NCBI GenBank assembly: GCA_900552465.1
Contig: URZO01000067.1
Coordinates: 1-24,665, forward strand
Source: an uncultured Parabacteroides sp.
Lineage (GTDB): Bacteria > Bacteroidota > Bacteroidia > Bacteroidales > Tannerellaceae
DNA length: 24,665 nucleotides
Direction of reading: 5' to 3'
Shown here piece after piece: positions 13,971-21,419 of the stretch. A model generated the notes under the pieces. The model ran no database searches, had not been told where the DNA came from, and saw only the letters and a program-made list of their open reading frames with translations. Position numbers and translations under genes: made by a program. The number at the start of each line of letters is the position of its first letter. Position 1 is the first letter of the stretch.

Positions 13971-16241
13971 ATGAGTTTTGGTATATCAAATAGCGTAAAA
14001 AGCCGGGTGGTGCAGGTTTGCACCCCCGAATTGTTTGACCGGGCGATCCGTTATACGTGGGTGGGCAAGGTTTGCGCCGAGATAGAAGATGCGCTCGAAA
14101 AGATGCGCCGGGGAGAGATGTCGAAAGAGGATTTCGACACGTTCAAGGCTGAACGCAAGAAGATGCTTCCGGTCATCACGCCGCACGCCACCTTCAAGAA
14201 CGGACGCCGGTTGAATGCCGATGCCGTGCCGTCGGGCCTTTCGATGTACGACATCGACCACATGGCCGACCCGCGGGGTTATTTCGCCCGCAACGTGGAA
14301 AAGCGGGTGGAAGAGTTGGGGATTGTCCTGGCACACATGACCCCCTCGACCGAGGGATTGCGCTTCTTTTTCATCATCCCTGAAGGGATGGACCTGGCGG
14401 AGGCGCAAAAATGGATGTCAGGACAATTGGGTGATGAGAATTACGACGGGTCGGTCAAAGACTATGCGCGTTGTTCGTTTGTCGTCCCCGAAGATTATAT
14501 CCTCTACATCGACCGCGAAGCCCTGTTCCAGGATCGTTCGGGATCCCCTGTCCCCGCGCCCGACGCAGGGCCGCAAAAGGGCAAGACTCGCGGGGCGGAT
14601 GCTGGTAAGGCCGCCTCTGATGCGATCCCGCCTCAGGCGCGGGAACAGGACTGCCCGAAAGTGACCGAAGAGCCGGACGGCGGTGCGTCTCTATGCTTCA
14701 AGGGGGTGCCTTATGCCGACATTATCGCCGCCTGGTTCAGCCTGACGGGCGGGGAGCCTGCCATGGGGGAGCGTAACACCCGGTTGCACAAGTTGGCCTC
14801 GCATCTGCGCTACATTACGGACAACAACGAGCTTCTCTTGTTGAAGATCATGCCTCGTTTCGATTTGCCGGAAGAGGAAATGAAGGGGCTGATCCACTCC
14901 GCCTGTTCCGCCAAGTTTTGCTCCACCCCGAAAGAGATGAAGCAAGCCGTGCGACTTGCCGGTTCAACTGACAACACGCCTCCGCCGATGCCCAAGAAAT
15001 TGCCTTCGTTGGTGAAGTTGCTTCTCTCGGGCACGCCCGACATCTATAAGCCGGCGGTCGCGCATGCCATCTTCCCCTCGTTGGCGGCGCACCTCCACCG
15101 CGTGCGTTTCCGCTACATCGACAATGTGGAGCACGAGGCGACCCTGATGAACGTCCTCATGGCCGGGACCGGGGCGGGGAAGGATTGCATCTCCGAACCG
15201 ATCAACCGCATCATGGCCGACATACGCCGCCGGGATGAAGAAAACCTCCGCCGCGAGCGTGAATGGAAGGACGAGGTCAACTCGAAGGGGGCGAACAAGG
15301 ACAAACGCAAACGCCCCGAAGGCTTGGTGATCCAGGAGATCGATGCCGACATGACGAACCCTGCCTTCGTGATGCGCACGGCCGAGGCGGACGGACATTT
15401 CCTCTATACGAAGATGAACGAGATCGACCAGTTTGACGCCCTCCGGGGAGCAGGACACGGATGCCAGCAATTCCAGATCATGTGCTTAGCCTTCGACCCC
15501 GGTAACCGCTACGGGCAGACGCGCGTCGGGACGCAATCGATCACCGAGAAAGTCACGATCCGCTTCAACTGGAATGCCGCCACGACGATCCAAAAGGGGA
15601 AGCGCTATTTTTCAAGGGTGCTGACCGACGGGCCTGTCTCACGTATCAACTTTTGTACCATCCCCGAACGCGAGATCGGTGCCGACATGCCGGTCTATGG
15701 TTCATACGATGCCGCCTTCGACGAGCAACTCCGGCCTTTTATCGAGAACCTGACACGTGCTACGGGGCTTGTGGATTGCCCGGAGGCGTTCCGCCTGGCG
15801 AAAAAGCTGAAGGAGGAAAACGCCGAAGAGGCCCGGCTCACCCAGTCGCGCGTGTTCGAGAACCTTTCGTTCCGAGGTGGGGTGATCGCTTATCTGAAAG
15901 CGTGCGTGCTCTATGTGGCGCATGGCTCGCGGTGGGACAAAACGATCGAGGAGTTTGTCCGTTGGAGCATGGAGTACGACCTGTGGTGCAAGATGGAGTT
16001 TTTCGGGGCGGATATCGAAGCCTCCATGCGCGATGCGCGGGAGGGCGAAACGGGCCGGAGAGGAAGGCGCAACTTGTTGGAGATGCTACCCGATGTGTTC
16101 ACTTTTGCCGATGCCGTCCGTGTCCGCCAAAGCCAGGGCATGGATGCCGAAGGGACTTTCGGTATGCTTCGCCAATGGAAGCATCGTCGTTACGTTACAA
16201 TTGTGACAAATGACAATTACCAAAAATTGAAATTCAAATAA
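13971..16241 (+). CDS. Primase-helicase-like protein: BT4734/VirE N-terminal domain plus DUF3987
   Basis: 756 residues from the ATG at 13971. The frame is open upstream to 13269, but that part is antisense to the previous gene, so it is rejected. Residues ~30-185 match the BT4734-like (VirE_N) domain. SGLSMYDIDHMADP carries Asp94 and Asp96, and MTPSTEGLRFFFIIPEG follows, resembling motifs I and II of archaeo-eukaryotic primase-polymerases (inference). Residues ~245-330 look like a helical primase linker. Residues ~345-720 are DUF3987, with a Walker A-like AGTGAGKD (Lys404) and a Walker B-like FLYTKMNEIDQFD (Glu484, Asp486). Such proteins are replication-type proteins of Bacteroidales mobile elements. 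Codon use is GC-rich compared with the susCD and peptidase genes. It is followed 11 bp later by the DUF5675 gene. Confidence 0.88.
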   Translation: MSFGISNSVKSRVVQVCTPELFDRAIRYTWVGKVCAEIEDALEKMRRGEMSKEDFDTFKAERKKMLPVITPHATFKNGRRLNADAVPSGLSMYDIDHMADPRGYFARNVEKRVEELGIVLAHMTPSTEGLRFFFIIPEGMDLAEAQKWMSGQLGDENYDGSVKDYARCSFVVPEDYILYIDREALFQDRSGSPVPAPDAGPQKGKTRGADAGKAASDAIPPQAREQDCPKVTEEPDGGASLCFKGVPYADIIAAWFSLTGGEPAMGERNTRLHKLASHLRYITDNNELLLLKIMPRFDLPEEEMKGLIHSACSAKFCSTPKEMKQAVRLAGSTDNTPPPMPKKLPSLVKLLLSGTPDIYKPAVAHAIFPSLAAHLHRVRFRYIDNVEHEATLMNVLMAGTGAGKDCISEPINRIMADIRRRDEENLRREREWKDEVNSKGANKDKRKRPEGLVIQEIDADMTNPAFVMRTAEADGHFLYTKMNEIDQFDALRGAGHGCQQFQIMCLAFDPGNRYGQTRVGTQSITEKVTIRFNWNAATTIQKGKRYFSRVLTDGPVSRINFCTIPEREIGADMPVYGSYDAAFDEQLRPFIENLTRATGLVDCPEAFRLAKKLKEENAEEARLTQSRVFENLSFRGGVIAYLKACVLYVAHGSRWDKTIEEFVRWSMEYDLWCKMEFFGADIEASMRDAREGETGRRGRRNLLEMLPDVFTFADAVRVRQSQGMDAEGTFGMLRQWKHRRYVTIVTNDNYQKLKFK
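16210..16221 (+). repeat. 12-bp copy of the palindrome arm inside the 3' end of the primase-helicase gene
   Basis: ATGACAATTACC is identical to 10891-10902 in the left arm of the large palindrome, and its first 11 bases recur inverted in the right arm. GTGACAA also precedes it, as in the arm, but at a shorter spacing. It lies in the last codons before the stop. Confidence 0.7.
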
Positions 16242-16252
16242 ACGAGAATAAA

Positions 16253-16687
16253 ATGGAACTGACATTGACAAGAACGACGAGGCACAAGACCTGTACGGCA
16301 GGCCGCTTAGCGATAGACGGTACTTATTTTTGCGATACTTTGGAACCCATCTGGCGCGATATTGCGCCGGGGCGTCCGGGGCGCAAGATTCCGGGGAAGA
16401 CCGCTATTCCGGAAGGACGTTATCCGGTGGCGGTCACGCTCTCGCCCGGGTTGGGGCGTTGGCTCCCCCTGTTGCTCCACGTCCCCGGTTTCGAGGGGAT
16501 TCGCATCCACGAAGGGAACATCCCGGGCGACACCGCGGGGTGCATCTTAGTGGGGCAGGCGCGGGATGTGGAGGGAGTGGGCTACGGCCTGATCGATTCG
16601 CGCCTCTGGCTTCACCGCCTGATGAAAACCTTGGGGGCGCGTCCGGAGGGCGAGGCGGTGTGGATCACCGTGCTTAAAGGCTTCTGA
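16253..16687 (+). CDS. DUF5675-family protein
   Basis: 144 residues with the DUF5675 pattern: an N-terminal strand region (LTLTRTTRHKTCTAGRLAID), then PGKTAIPEGRYPV, and the core IRIHEGNIPGDTAGCILVG with His86, Asn89, Asp93, Gly96 and Cys97. The H...GC arrangement recalls L,D-transpeptidase (YkuD) active sites, so a peptidoglycan-linked role like that of phage or element lysis proteins is plausible but inferred. No signal peptide is present. In Bacteroidales this family, or an amidase, often closes gene sets with HU-like and BT4734/DUF3987 proteins, as here. It starts 11 bp after the primase-helicase stop, and its 3' end overlaps the convergent HAD gene by 14 bp. Confidence 0.85.
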   Translation: MELTLTRTTRHKTCTAGRLAIDGTYFCDTLEPIWRDIAPGRPGRKIPGKTAIPEGRYPVAVTLSPGLGRWLPLLLHVPGFEGIRIHEGNIPGDTAGCILVGQARDVEGVGYGLIDSRLWLHRLMKTLGARPEGEAVWITVLKGF

Positions 16688-17408
16688 CCGCCTTCATGAT
16701 CGCCTCCCAATCTTCTGCCAGGGCCGTCATGCTCGGATAGAGCAGGTCGGCTCCGGCGTCGAGCAGCACTTGGTCGTCGAGCGGGCCGGTGTTGACCGCT
16801 ATCGTGAAAATCCCGGCCGCTACGCCTGCCTCGACGCCCATCGGGGCGTTCTCTACGACGAAGGCTTCATGGGCCTCGACACCGGCTTTCTTCAGCCCCA
16901 TCAGGTAGGGTTCGGGATGGGGTTTGCCGTATCGGACATCGAAGGCCGTCACCATCTTGTCCCGTTGGAAGCATCCCGGATAGGTATGCTCCAACTTGCC
17001 GATCAGGCTGTGTTGACCCGAACCGGTGACCACGAGCGTTTGGAGGCCGAAGGCTTTGACCGCTTCCAAGACTTCGGCGGCGCCCTTCATGGCCTTCCCG
17101 TCGTTATATTTGTTGAACAGGGTCGCCTTTTCTTCGTAGATGGATCTCTTTTCTTCGTCGGTCGCATCGCGGTGGAAGGTCTTTTGAAAGAGTTCGTTGA
17201 TGGTACTGTCACCTGTCCGTCCTTCATACAGATAGAAAATTTCCGGTGTGGAGATCAACTGATGGTGGGTAGCCGTTTCGTACCACGAGCGGGCGTGAAA
17301 ACGCATCGAATCGAACAAGACGCCGTCCATATCGAAGAGCACGGCTTTAGGAGAGAGGGTCGTTTGTCTCTGCTTTTGCAGGTATCGGGTGATCGCTTCT
17401 TGAATCAT
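16674..17408 (-). CDS. HAD-superfamily phosphatase / beta-phosphoglucomutase-like hydrolase
   Basis: A 244-residue HAD subclass IA enzyme acting on a small phosphorylated substrate, probably a sugar phosphate. The motifs are FDMDGVLFDS (nucleophile Asp26, acid Asp28), VVTGSGQ (Thr128), GKPHPEPY (Lys162) and VVENAPMGVEAG. The last usually reads ED; Asn187 replaces the Asp that would bind Mg2+, with Glu186 retained. A helical cap sits between motifs 1 and 2. An N-terminal extension of ~20 residues precedes the fold. It is a core-type gene transcribed toward the accessory module; its stop overlaps the DUF5675 3' end by 14 bp. The exact substrate cannot be assigned. Confidence 0.9.
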   Translation of the reverse strand: MIQEAITRYLQKQRQTTLSPKAVLFDMDGVLFDSMRFHARSWYETATHHQLISTPEIFYLYEGRTGDSTINELFQKTFHRDATDEEKRSIYEEKATLFNKYNDGKAMKGAAEVLEAVKAFGLQTLVVTGSGQHSLIGKLEHTYPGCFQRDKMVTAFDVRYGKPHPEPYLMGLKKAGVEAHEAFVVENAPMGVEAGVAAGIFTIAVNTGPLDDQVLLDAGADLLYPSMTALAEDWEAIMKAVRSL

Positions 17409-17437
17409 ATCTTTTTTTACGCTTAAAAAAACTTCCG

Positions 17438-17445
17438 CAAAGTTA
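17438..17445 (-). promoter_or_regulatory. -7 promoter element of the HAD gene
   Basis: On the minus strand TAACTTTG matches TAnnTTTG, 29 bp before the start codon at 17408. Confidence 0.5.
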
Positions 17446-17466
17446 CTAAAATCCCGTGGAATTTTT

Positions 17467-17474
17467 TATCTTTG
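17467..17474 (+). promoter_or_regulatory. -7 promoter element of the small exported protein gene
   Basis: TATCTTTG matches TAnnTTTG, 55 bp before the ATG at 17530, and is divergent from the HAD promoter. No clear -33 TTTG is seen. Confidence 0.5.
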
Positions 17475-17529
17475 GTACAACGTATCCCGGCGTCCGGGCC
17501 ATAATAATTACCAATAAAATCGGAAGAGT

Positions 17530-18138
17530 ATGAAAAAGGGTTTATTGTTGTTAGCAGCCGTGTTGTGCACCCTGAGCCTTCAGGTGAAAGCCCAGGATTG
17601 GACAGAATTGCAACATGAGGTATCGTTGAGTTATGGTGGTCTGCCGGTCGTAGACTTGCTGGATTATTACGAAAATTACTTTAATCCACCTGTATCGGCT
17701 GGTGCTGATATGTTTGAAGACAAAGGGAAATTTGGCGCTTTGAATATCAGCTATCTTTTTTATCCGGACGAGAATTTAGGGTTCGGGGTCGTTTATTCGT
17801 ATACGAATAGTGACAAGCGGATCATTCGCGACATGAAGTTAGTAGGGGATTTCTATAATTCTTTCCATTCCGTTTGCCCTTCCATCAAGTATAACTGGTA
17901 TAACTATAAATTCATTACGCTTTATTCCCGTATAAACGCCGGAATAGCCATTGCGACAACGAAGTCTTCCTTTATCAACAAGGAATCGCGTCCGGAAGAA
18001 AAGACGGCTACAAAGGCTTTCTTTATGTATCAGGCCTCTCCGATAGGAATAGAGGTCGGCCGGCAGATCGCCGGTTTCGTCGAGGTCGGTTTCGGACACA
18101 TGGGTACGGCTATGGCGGGGTTAAGGTATCGGATGTAA
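17530..18138 (+). CDS. Small exported protein, likely outer-membrane beta-barrel
   Basis: 202 residues with a clear signal peptide (KKGLLLLAAVLCTLSLQ, predicted cleavage after Ala21, before QDW). The mature part alternates hydrophobic and polar residues with many Tyr and Gly (KFGALNISYLFYPDENLGFG, FITLYSRINAGIAIATTK), and ends VEVGFGHMGTAMAGLRYRM. This is the pattern of small Bacteroidetes outer-membrane beta-barrels. No specific family is recognised and the function is unknown. It is preceded by its own promoter and converges on the DUF3791/DUF3990 cassette. Confidence 0.8.
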   Translation: MKKGLLLLAAVLCTLSLQVKAQDWTELQHEVSLSYGGLPVVDLLDYYENYFNPPVSAGADMFEDKGKFGALNISYLFYPDENLGFGVVYSYTNSDKRIIRDMKLVGDFYNSFHSVCPSIKYNWYNYKFITLYSRINAGIAIATTKSSFINKESRPEEKTATKAFFMYQASPIGIEVGRQIAGFVEVGFGHMGTAMAGLRYRM

Positions 18139-18164
18139 GATATAATTATAAGAGTGGCAAAGAA

Positions 18165-18183
18165 GGGTGGTGTTATGCCACCC
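18165..18183. terminator. Possible bidirectional terminator hairpin
   Basis: GGGTGG (18165-18170) pairs with CCACCC (18178-18183) around a 7-nt loop, between the convergent genes ending at 18138 and 18173. T tracts are weak, so this is tentative. Confidence 0.35.
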
Positions 18184-18403
18184 GACCCGTTGTTATTTCC
18201 CTTTTTAAAAAGTCATATACGTAACCGGCACTTTGATAGTATAATCCGGTTGCCGGATTACTTAATCGTTCGAAGGTATCCGAATTATAATAGACATCCA
18301 TTGCTTGTGTCATATCATATTCCCATTCTTCCATAAGGATTTGTATGATTTCGCTACTTAGATCTTCTATTAAGAATTCTATTTGTTCATTTGTCAGTTT
18401 CAT
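18173..18403 (-). CDS. 76-aa protein, third gene of the DUF3791/DUF3990 cassette
   Basis: A small acidic helical protein opening MKLTNEQIEFLIEDLSSEII and containing YDMTQAMDVYYNSDTFERLS and TGLYYQSAGYVYDFLKRE. I recognise it as the kind of small protein encoded after DUF3990 genes in Bacteroidetes, but I cannot assign a named family with confidence. Its ATG overlaps the stop of the upstream broken DUF3990 gene (ATGA). A role as antitoxin or accessory to the DUF3990 product is inference. The frame itself is intact even though its partner is not. Confidence 0.75.
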   Translation of the reverse strand: MKLTNEQIEFLIEDLSSEIIQILMEEWEYDMTQAMDVYYNSDTFERLSNPATGLYYQSAGYVYDFLKREITTGRVA

Positions 18404-18689
18404 AATTTCTTTAAATAAGAAAGGGCACGTTCTGTACCGAAATAATATTGTATGGTCAATCCTTTTGAATATTTTAGTTCTTCTATCAGTTTATCCATTG
18501 GAATGATTCCCATTTGAAATCGGCGTAATTGATAGGTAACCCCATCATCTGCAATCGGGCCGATTACGATGCCTGGGCTTGTTCATAATCATGTGACAGA
18601 TAGAAACCTTGTCCAAAGTCTTTGAAAGGCTTTGAACGTGATAAATCAGGAAAAGAAATTTCCATATTAGAGCCGTGATAGAGTTTCAT
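18400..18689 (-). pseudogene. DUF3990 gene remnant with internal deletion and frameshift
   Basis: The ATG at 18689 encodes 41 residues starting MKLYHGSNMEISFPDLSRSK and including DFGQGFYLSHDYEQA, the start of a DUF3990 protein. It stops at TAA 18564-18566. In another frame the sequence continues at once as GIVIGPIADDGVTYQLRR to GLTIQYYFGTERALSYLKKL, the end of the same family, stopping at 18400. Intact members are about 150-170 residues; here the middle is missing and the ends are out of frame, which points to an internal deletion near 18565-18575. The family has an ADP-ribosyltransferase-like YHGS motif and is toxin-like (family inference). Its start overlaps the DUF3791 stop in ATGA. Confidence 0.85.
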
Positions 18690-18910
18690 GCCAACTGCCC
18701 TCCATTATTGCGGCAGACCATTGCCAGATTCTCTATAACGTCTTCGAATGATTGAGTGTGCAATACATCGTAATGCTTGTGGAGGAATTGCATGCCTTTA
18801 AAACGATTCAGATAATTGAACGCTTGTTTCTGCTTGAGCTTATAGGTCGCGGCAAATTCTGCAATCAGAGCTATGGTAAAATCCAGTTTGTTCTTTTCTG
18901 TTCGGGACAT
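18686..18910 (-). CDS. DUF3791-family small protein
   Basis: 74 residues from the ATG at 18910. A longer frame begins at 18943 but would start inside the -7 promoter box, so 18910 is preferred; it has a good Shine-Dalgarno (AAAGGAGAAATCT). The protein has the DUF3791 pattern: a helical N-terminus (LDFTIALIAEFAATYKLKQK), FNYLNRFKGMQFLHKHYDVLH and TQSFEDVIENLAMVCR. DUF3791 genes typically sit immediately before DUF3990 genes, as here with an ATGA overlap, and may encode the antitoxin-like partner (inference). Confidence 0.85.
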   Translation of the reverse strand: MSRTEKNKLDFTIALIAEFAATYKLKQKQAFNYLNRFKGMQFLHKHYDVLHTQSFEDVIENLAMVCRNNGGQLA

Positions 18911-18940
18911 AGATTTCTCCTTTCTTTTACGTTCTGAGAA

Positions 18941-18948
18941 CAAAGATA
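18941..18948 (-). promoter_or_regulatory. -7 promoter element of the DUF3791/DUF3990 cassette
   Basis: On the minus strand TATCTTTG matches TAnnTTTG, 30 bp before the start at 18910. It supports that start over the upstream one at 18943. Confidence 0.6.
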
Positions 18949-18987
18949 CAAGAAAACTCTTTAGTATAGAGATATCTTCTTAAAAAT

Positions 18988-19032
18988 AAAAGGTGAAAGT
19001 AGGAGTTCTGGTATCTCCCTACTTTCACCTTT
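18988..19032. terminator. Terminator of the lysS-gpsA-pgi operon
   Basis: 18988-19004 pairs with 19015-19032 over about 17 bp with one bulged base, and T/A tracts lie on both sides. It follows the pgi stop on the minus strand by 24 bp. Confidence 0.8.
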
Positions 19033-19056
19033 TTATTTATGTTATGTAACGACTGA

Positions 19057-20400
19057 TTACAACCGTGCGCGGATCGCTTCGCTTTCCTTTTCGTAGCCCG
19101 GTTTGTTGAGCAGGGCGAACATGTTCTTTTTGTAGGCTTCGACACCTGGCTGGTCGAACGGATTTACACCTAACATATAACCGCTGATGCCACAAGCGCG
19201 TTCGAAGAAGTAGAACAACTGGCCGATGTAGTAAGCGCTTACTTCCGGCATCGTGATCTTGAGGTTGGGAACACCGCCGTCTACGTGGGCCAGCTGGGTA
19301 CCTAATTCTGCCATCTTGTTGACTTCGTCTACACGTTTGCCGGCAAGGAAGTTCAGGCCGTCCAGGTTTGCTTCGTCTGTCGGGACAACAACCTTGTGAG
19401 CCGGTTCTTCAACCGAGATAACGGTTTCGAAGATGGTACGTTCGCCATCCTGGATCCATTGTCCCATAGAGTGCAGGTCGGTCGTCAGGTCGACGGAAGC
19501 CGGGAAGATGCCCTTGCCGTTCTTGCCTTCGCTTTCACCGTATAGTTGTTTCCACCATTCGGCGATGTAGTGGAGTTTCGGATGGAAGTTAGCCAGGATT
19601 TCGACTTTCTTACCGCTCTTGTATAATTCGTTGCGGGTAGCCGCATAGATCTCGGCCATGTTATCGGCAAAGGGAACGCTTACGTCCGTCGCCTTTTCCA
19701 TGGATACGGCTCCGGCAACCAGGTCGCGGATGCTGATGCCGGCAACGGCGATAGGCAACAAACCGACCGGAGTCAGTACGGAGAAACGGCCGCCGACGTT
19801 GTCGGGGATGATGAATGTCTTATAACCTTCCTGATCTGCCAATGTACGGAGCGCGCCTCTCTTGGCATCCGTGATGGCAACGATGCGGTGTTTGGCTTCT
19901 TCCTTGCCGACGGCGTCTTCCAATTGTTTTTTCAACATGCGGAAGGCCAGGGCCGGCTCGGTGGTCGTACCGGATTTGGAGATATTGATCAGGCCGAATT
20001 GTTTGTCTTTCAGGATTTCGCAAAGTTCATACAGGTAGTCTTCGCCGATATTGTGTCCGGCGTATACCAGGACGGGGTTCTTACGGTCCGTATGCAACCA
20101 GTCGAAACTATTGTTCAGGGCTTCTACTACTGCTTTCGTACCTAAGTAGCTACCGCCGATACCGATGGCAACGACGACTTCACATTTGGAGCGAAGCACG
20201 TTGGCCGTATTTTCGATGTCCGTAAGTTCGGCATCAGTAATAGAAGAGGGGAGATGCAACCAACCTAAAAAGTCGTTACCTGCTCCATTACCATTTTGTA
20301 AAGTGGCATTACATTCGTTAGCCTTTGTAGCCTGAGCGTATACCTGTTCTTTTGTGACGGTACCCAGCGCTTTGTCGATGTTAAGACTGATGTTCTTCAT
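19057..20400 (-). CDS. pgi: Glucose-6-phosphate isomerase
   Basis: Interconverts glucose 6-phosphate and fructose 6-phosphate in cytoplasmic glycolysis and gluconeogenesis. Both family signatures are intact: IPDNVGGRFSVLTPVGLLPI in the middle, and GCISGYMLGVNPFDQPGVEA with the following YK near the C-terminus. The phosphate-binding AIGIGGSYLGTKA and NISKSGTTTEPALAFR are also present. The protein is 447 residues, the short bacterial form. The frame could start at a GTG at 20406, but the ATG at 20400 gives the usual MKNISLN start. It follows gpsA by 10 bp and is the last gene of the lysS-gpsA-pgi unit. Confidence 0.96.
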   Translation of the reverse strand: MKNISLNIDKALGTVTKEQVYAQATKANECNATLQNGNGAGNDFLGWLHLPSSITDAELTDIENTANVLRSKCEVVVAIGIGGSYLGTKAVVEALNNSFDWLHTDRKNPVLVYAGHNIGEDYLYELCEILKDKQFGLINISKSGTTTEPALAFRMLKKQLEDAVGKEEAKHRIVAITDAKRGALRTLADQEGYKTFIIPDNVGGRFSVLTPVGLLPIAVAGISIRDLVAGAVSMEKATDVSVPFADNMAEIYAATRNELYKSGKKVEILANFHPKLHYIAEWWKQLYGESEGKNGKGIFPASVDLTTDLHSMGQWIQDGERTIFETVISVEEPAHKVVVPTDEANLDGLNFLAGKRVDEVNKMAELGTQLAHVDGGVPNLKITMPEVSAYYIGQLFYFFERACGISGYMLGVNPFDQPGVEAYKKNMFALLNKPGYEKESEAIRARL

Positions 20401-20410
20401 ATTCACATTA

Positions 20411-21406
20411 TTATTTAAATGTTTCGGTCAACTGCCGTATCGCGGTAGTCGGCGATTTCTTTTCGTATAGAATACTATATAAAGTATCCAGGATCGGCAT
20501 GTTTACCTTATATTTTTCGTTTATCTCGCGGATACATTTGGTCCCGTAATAGCCTTCGGCAATCATTTCCATCTCGAGCTGGGCTATTTTGACGGAGTAG
20601 CCTTTCCCGATCATGGTCCCGAACGTACGGTTACGGCTGAACCGGGAATAAGCGGTGACCAGAAGGTCGCCAAGGTATACCGAATCGGTCACGTCCCGCT
20701 CCAGGCCATGCACGGCGTCGAGGAAATTGCGCATCTCTTCGATGGCGTTGCAGATGAAGACGGCCAGGAAGTTGTCTCCGTATTTCATGCCGTGGCAGAT
20801 GCCTGCAACGATGGCGTATACGTTTTTCAACACGGATGCATATTCGATACCTGTAACATCCTTACAACAGGAGTTGTTCAGGTATGGGTTCTTGAATACG
20901 GGCGCGATCGCTCTTGCGTTCTCGATATCCGGACAAGCCAATGTGATATAGGATAACCGTTCGAGGGCAATCTCTTCGGCATGGCACGGACCGCCGATAA
21001 CGGCGATATTATTAATCGGAACATTATAATACTCGGCAAAGTAATCGGCAACAAGCATATTTTCGTCCGGTACGATCCCCTTGATGGCCGAGATGATGAA
21101 TTTGTCCTTCATCGAAGTGGTGACCTTCATCAAATGTTGTTTCAGGAAGGGAGACGGGGTGGCGAAAATCAGTGTGTCCGATTCTTTTATAACCTCGTTT
21201 ATGTCGGTGTAGAATTTGATTTTGTTAGTATCGAACTTAATGGAAGAGAGATAGCTGGGGTTATGCCCCAACAACAGAAACTCTTCCACCTGGTCTTGCC
21301 GACGCATATACCAGTTAATACTATCTTGTGTAGAAAGTACAATCTTGGCTAAGGCGGTAGCCCAGCTACCACCTCCCATTATTGCGATTTTTCCGGGCAA
21401 CTTCAT
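20411..21406 (-). CDS. gpsA: NAD(P)H-dependent glycerol-3-phosphate dehydrogenase
   Basis: Reduces dihydroxyacetone phosphate to sn-glycerol 3-phosphate for phospholipid synthesis. The Rossmann motif IMGGGSWATALAK is at the N-terminus, with FATPSPFLKQHL and KGIVPDENMLVADYF following. The family motif AVIGGPCHAEEIALERLSYI and the conserved lysine and helical segment LKNVYAIVAGICHGMKYGDN are present. The frame is open to 21439, but the ATG at 21406 has an AAAAAGGATAATACT leader and gives the expected MKLPGKIAIMGGGS start, for 331 residues. It lies 13 bp after the lysS stop in the same operon. Confidence 0.96.
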   Translation of the reverse strand: MKLPGKIAIMGGGSWATALAKIVLSTQDSINWYMRRQDQVEEFLLLGHNPSYLSSIKFDTNKIKFYTDINEVIKESDTLIFATPSPFLKQHLMKVTTSMKDKFIISAIKGIVPDENMLVADYFAEYYNVPINNIAVIGGPCHAEEIALERLSYITLACPDIENARAIAPVFKNPYLNNSCCKDVTGIEYASVLKNVYAIVAGICHGMKYGDNFLAVFICNAIEEMRNFLDAVHGLERDVTDSVYLGDLLVTAYSRFSRNRTFGTMIGKGYSVKIAQLEMEMIAEGYYGTKCIREINEKYKVNMPILDTLYSILYEKKSPTTAIRQLTETFK

Positions 21407-21419
21407 AGTATTATCCTTT

